NCBI RefSeq assembly: GCF_001661345.1
Contig: NW_017962913.1
Coordinates: 2,237,428 to 2,301,427 of the forward strand
Direction of reading: 5' to 3'
DNA from: Ascoidea rubescens DSM 1968
Taxonomy: Eukaryota > Ascomycota > Saccharomycetes > Ascoideales > Ascoideaceae
Length of the DNA stretch: 64,000 nucleotides
Shown here: piece by piece, positions 60,528 through 64,000 of the stretch
Layout of the letters: every line of letters starts with the position of its first letter
How positions within the stretch are numbered: position 1 is the first letter of the stretch
The notes under the pieces: model-generated
Database searches by the model: none
What the model was told of the DNA's origin: nothing
Seen by the model: only the letters and a program-made list of their open reading frames with translations
Translations under genes and position numbers: made by a program

Positions 60528-63500
60528 ATGAAAATGAAAATTAAATATAAATCACTATCTCCCTATTGCATTATTTTACTCTTGTTTTTTCAATTCACTT
60601 TATCAAACTCTTTGGACCTATCGACCTACGATAATTACAAAAACTTCACTTGTGAAGACATCCACAAAATTCCCGATATCGATAAATGCGATTTTGTCAA
60701 ATCAAACTGTGCAAGCCAAAAAATTGGTTTTTTAAACTATTTAAGTCTTTATTATTGCAAATCACAGAAAAATTCGTTTTTTCATTTACTCTTGTCAAAA
60801 AGTTCCATAATCCTAATCCTAATAACCATTCTCTTCTTAATAATATTGTTTACTACTCTAGGTTTAACAGCTTCTGATTATCTATGTCCCAATCTAAACT
60901 CAATATCAAAATTCCTACAACTTAATGAGAACATAACTGGCTTAACTCTACTTGCACTTGGAAATGGCTCTCCAGATATCTTTTCCACCTTCACTGCAAT
61001 GAAAATAGGCTCTGGTTCTTTGGCAATTGGTGAACTAATTGGTGCTGCTTTCTTCATTGTTTCTGTTGTTATTGGTTCTTTGGCCATCTTAAAACCCTTT
61101 AAAATATACAAAAAGACTTTTCTAAGAGATGTCATTTTTTTCACATTTTCAATTTTAATCCTAGATTACCAATTACTAATCAAAAGAAACTTATCACTTT
61201 GGTTTTGCTTCAACCTAATCATGTTATACTTAGTTTATGTCTTTTTGATTTTAATCTGGAATTTTATCTCAATGAAAATCCTTAAAAAAAAGAAAATGGA
61301 GTTAAAATCAAGATCTTTTTATTCTAATGATATTAACAATTCAATCAACTCCAATTATGTTGTCGATAATATTAAAAATACTTCTGAAATCAATCCTGAC
61401 AATAATAATGATGATAATGATGATAACGATGATGATGATGATGAAAGAATTCCAGATATCGATGAATTGATTCCAGACCCAAGTCAACAGCCTAAAACAG
61501 TAACTAGAGAATCAACTATCAATTTAAATTTAAACCCCTTCATCTCATCTTCATCCTCTTGTTCTTATCCAAACTCAATCAAAAACAACAACAACAACAA
61601 CCTCAATTTTAATAACAATAACAATAACAATAATACCACCATCATCACCGCCACCACCACTAATAATAGCACCACTATACCAACGTTTGCTATCAATAAT
61701 GACTCCACTAATATTCATCAAAATATCATTAAAAACTCATCCTTAAATGCAGATACCTCATCTCTCTCCATAAACAGTTTTAACTTATTTAATAATTTAA
61801 TTGATCTTGAAAATAATAGCATTGCTGATGATGACTATAACGAAGAAGATGAACTAATAGGCTCTTCAACTATTTTATTACGTCCTTCATTACTCAATGC
61901 ATTGGAATTCAAACAAACTGTTGAAAATTTAAAGAAAAATAATAATTTGCCTTTTTTTGGTTATATCAATAACAATATTAACAATGATAACATCATAAAC
62001 AACTTAAATTTCACCAATAACAATGCATCTGATATTTCTATTAAAACCCAACCACAGCCTCATTTTCAATTAAACGTTTTTGATAACAACGACAATGACA
62101 ATGATATAGAATTTCATAATAATAATCATAATAATAACAACTGCACTGATAATATTAATGACAATAATAATAATTCACGTTCTTTATCTTTACCCTCCAC
62201 TGCAAATAAAAAATCAGCTCGTCGTTCTTACCATTCAAGAAAAAGTCATGTATCAAACATAGATTTTGATTCAAATGTCGATGACATGACATTATCACCT
62301 TTAGCATTAAATACAGAACCAAAACAAAAATTACAAACAATATCATTGCCTAAAACACCTTCTCCAGTCTCCTTAATTCTATCTTCTCCTTCTTCTCCTT
62401 CCGATTCTGCATGCTCTTCATCTTCATCAACCATGCCTCCGAAGGAAACTCATGAAAATTCTTTGCATTTAATTGACCTGCATAATCATATCGTCTCATT
62501 TGATAAATCTACAATTAGGCCCACAACCGAGCCTTTTTATAATGATAAAAACTTCAGCAGAAGAAGGAATTATAAAAAATTAATAGTATTAAACAGTCAA
62601 CCACTCTATAAAGATAATCCAGGTAACACCTTTAATGATATGGATTTAGAAATTGCAAATGATTTTAAAATGCCTCTAGATTTTTCGTTAAATCAAGATA
62701 AAGATGACAACTCAATTGATAATTCAACAAGCAGTTCAAAATTATTGCCTGCTGTTTCTAATATTTCAGCAGATTATAATAGTATTCATAATACTATAGA
62801 TTCAGATGATAATAAAGTCCGTAAAACCGATTCTAATCTTAATCCAGATGTATTTAAATCATTTAATGGATCAACTCAAGTTAGTCCAATTTCTGTTGAA
62901 CAATACGAATCAAGTATTAGCCATATTCATAACGATTCACATCCTGACGGATTACTTAAGAGCACCAATACAAATGAAAGCAATAACCAGTTATTATCAC
63001 CATCTCATATAAACAATGCAAATGGAAGTCCATTTAATGTTGGGAGATCCAGGTCATCTTCAAATATAACGATTTATTCCCTTGATTTGGATGGTGAAGA
63101 AACTTCAAATTCCTTGTTTAATAAGATTAAGAAATTAATAATTGGTAAGAGACTTTCAAATATTTCAAATGGCAATCATTCCCAATCCAATCAAGCCTCT
63201 ATTATAACAACAAGAAGAAGAAGGAGAAGAAGATCAAATTTGCATATCAGTTCTTCTAAGCCATTGAAAGATCGGATTTTAACAAATATCATCCATATTT
63301 TGTTTCCAAGTTTTTTAAATTTTTCCGAAAAATCATTGATTGATCAATCCTTGTTAATTTTAGTATCGCCAATTGTTTTGTTATTACGATTGAGTATTCC
63401 AGTTAGAGATTATCATAAAGATATTAAATCCGATGTCAAAACAGTATACAAACTAATTAAATTAAAACATCTTAATGATACAAATGTGCACATGAACAAT

Positions 63501-64000
63501 AATGTTACCAGTCCAGAATTGAATCCTTCTACCTCAAATTACTTGTCACCATCTCTTCAAGCTGTTGAGGATTCCATTAGTTTTGCAGGGTTTGATGGCG
63601 AGTTCAATGAATCAAGTACTGCTTCAATACCAATTTCTAACTACGTTAATCAATTAGTGCTATTAGCTGCTCAATCGGTTCTATCACCTTTTATATTAAT
63701 CTATTTTATGTTTTCCACCAACGATGAATCCGATGAGGATGGTGTTCCCTTATATCTTTATTTAATTGGGATGATAATTTCAATCTTAATGTTATCAATG
63801 GTTACCTATACTTTTCATCCCAAAAAGATATCTCTTTATGAAATAATAAAACATAAACTTTTTGACAAAGACTCAGAATGTGAATTTCAATTTCAGGCTA
63901 AGCCAAAGTCATATCAAAATAGAACATCAAGAAATTTAATTAACGAACTTTCAAAGGACTCTTTTATTATAAATAATCTTAAATTCAAAAACATTGCAAA
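60528..64000 (+). CDS. Sodium/calcium exchanger family protein, 3' end outside the window
   Basis: The frame is open from ATG 60528 to the window end, giving at least 1157 residues. The first 30 residues form a signal-peptide-like hydrophobic start. A short Cys-containing lumenal segment is followed by membrane helices around 92-115 and 120-250. The alpha-1 repeat is clear: GNGSPDIFSTFTAM (from Gly145), the ion-binding signature of cation/Ca2+ exchangers. A very long Asn/Ser-rich cytosolic loop runs from about 255 to 920, followed by more helices. The second alpha repeat would lie beyond the window. The layout resembles S. cerevisiae YDL206W, an uncharacterised exchanger-like protein of about 760 residues, and NCKX/NCLX proteins in general. 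Calcium transport in an endomembrane or vacuole is inferred from the family. Confidence 0.85.
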   Translation, partial: MKMKIKYKSLSPYCIILLLFFQFTLSNSLDLSTYDNYKNFTCEDIHKIPDIDKCDFVKSNCASQKIGFLNYLSLYYCKSQKNSFFHLLLSKSSIILILITILFLIILFTTLGLTASDYLCPNLNSISKFLQLNENITGLTLLALGNGSPDIFSTFTAMKIGSGSLAIGELIGAAFFIVSVVIGSLAILKPFKIYKKTFLRDVIFFTFSILILDYQLLIKRNLSLWFCFNLIMLYLVYVFLILIWNFISMKILKKKKMELKSRSFYSNDINNSINSNYVVDNIKNTSEINPDNNNDDNDDNDDDDDERIPDIDELIPDPSQQPKTVTRESTINLNLNPFISSSSSCSYPNSIKNNNNNNLNFNNNNNNNNTTIITATTTNNSTTIPTFAINNDSTNIHQNIIKNSSLNADTSSLSINSFNLFNNLIDLENNSIADDDYNEEDELIGSSTILLRPSLLNALEFKQTVENLKKNNNLPFFGYINNNINNDNIINNLNFTNNNASDISIKTQPQPHFQLNVFDNNDNDNDIEFHNNNHNNNNCTDNINDNNNNSRSLSLPSTANKKSARRSYHSRKSHVSNIDFDSNVDDMTLSPLALNTEPKQKLQTISLPKTPSPVSLILSSPSSPSDSACSSSSSTMPPKETHENSLHLIDLHNHIVSFDKSTIRPTTEPFYNDKNFSRRRNYKKLIVLNSQPLYKDNPGNTFNDMDLEIANDFKMPLDFSLNQDKDDNSIDNSTSSSKLLPAVSNISADYNSIHNTIDSDDNKVRKTDSNLNPDVFKSFNGSTQVSPISVEQYESSISHIHNDSHPDGLLKSTNTNESNNQLLSPSHINNANGSPFNVGRSRSSSNITIYSLDLDGEETSNSLFNKIKKLIIGKRLSNISNGNHSQSNQASIITTRRRRRRRSNLHISSSKPLKDRILTNIIHILFPSFLNFSEKSLIDQSLLILVSPIVLLLRLSIPVRDYHKDIKSDVKTVYKLIKLKHLNDTNVHMNNNVTSPELNPSTSNYLSPSLQAVEDSISFAGFDGEFNESSTASIPISNYVNQLVLLAAQSVLSPFILIYFMFSTNDESDEDGVPLYLYLIGMIISILMLSMVTYTFHPKKISLYEIIKHKLFDKDSECEFQFQAKPKSYQNRTSRNLINELSKDSFIINNLKFKNIA

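Noticed and set aside
1-64000. A joined Rho/G-protein signalling cluster
   Set aside because: The candidate genes are far apart, on both strands and mixed with unrelated housekeeping genes. Yeast gene order rarely reflects pathways, so the theme is probably coincidence.

Overview
The window reads as nuclear DNA from a budding yeast (Saccharomycotina). Genes are long, intronless as far as I can see, and on both strands, with AT-rich spacers. The recognisable proteins are fungal: a Ypk-type AGC kinase, nucleoporin Nic96, a Set3-type PHD/SET protein, a Kre6/Skn1 glucan-synthesis protein, Ubr1, topoisomerase II and a Zn2Cys6 factor close to Arg81. Most are larger than their S. cerevisiae counterparts because of Asn-rich inserts. 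The species cannot be fixed from sequence alone. In-frame CTG codons are rare, and none sits where it would prove how CTG is decoded.

Layout. 1-3 kb: the end of an unrecognised basic protein, then the Ypk kinase. 3-9.7 kb: gene-poor and decayed, with two small coding relics, a broken F-box/leucine-rich-repeat (LRR) gene and a 30-base assembly gap. 9.7-14.3 kb: an intact 1520-residue relative of that broken gene with about 38 SDS22-like LRRs and a long C-terminal region. 15-24.6 kb: NIC96, SET3 and a small membrane protein, all on the minus strand. 24.9-30 kb: a 1682-residue protein that reads as four degenerate RhoGAP-like units. 31-33 kb: KRE6/SKN1. 33.7-46 kb: UBR1 and TOP2, divergently transcribed. 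46.5-51 kb: a protein with a Ric8/synembryn-like C-terminus. 52.8-56 kb: the Arg81-like factor. 57.7-59.6 kb: a major facilitator transporter. 60.5 kb to the end: a Na+/Ca2+-exchanger family protein that runs off the window.

These genes do not form one pathway; they are mostly housekeeping genes in ordinary yeast order. A loose theme of polarity and G-protein signalling (Ypk kinase, pseudo-RhoGAP, possible Dbl-like tail, Ric8-like protein, Kre6) is probably chance.

Most unusual are the four-unit pseudo-RhoGAP protein, the F-box/LRR pair (one giant intact gene beside one decayed gene), and the Ric8-like protein. Spacers also show GC-rich islands and seven CACGTG sites, all outside coding sequence. 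I saw no tRNA, rRNA, CRISPR array or recognisable transposon or retroelement.
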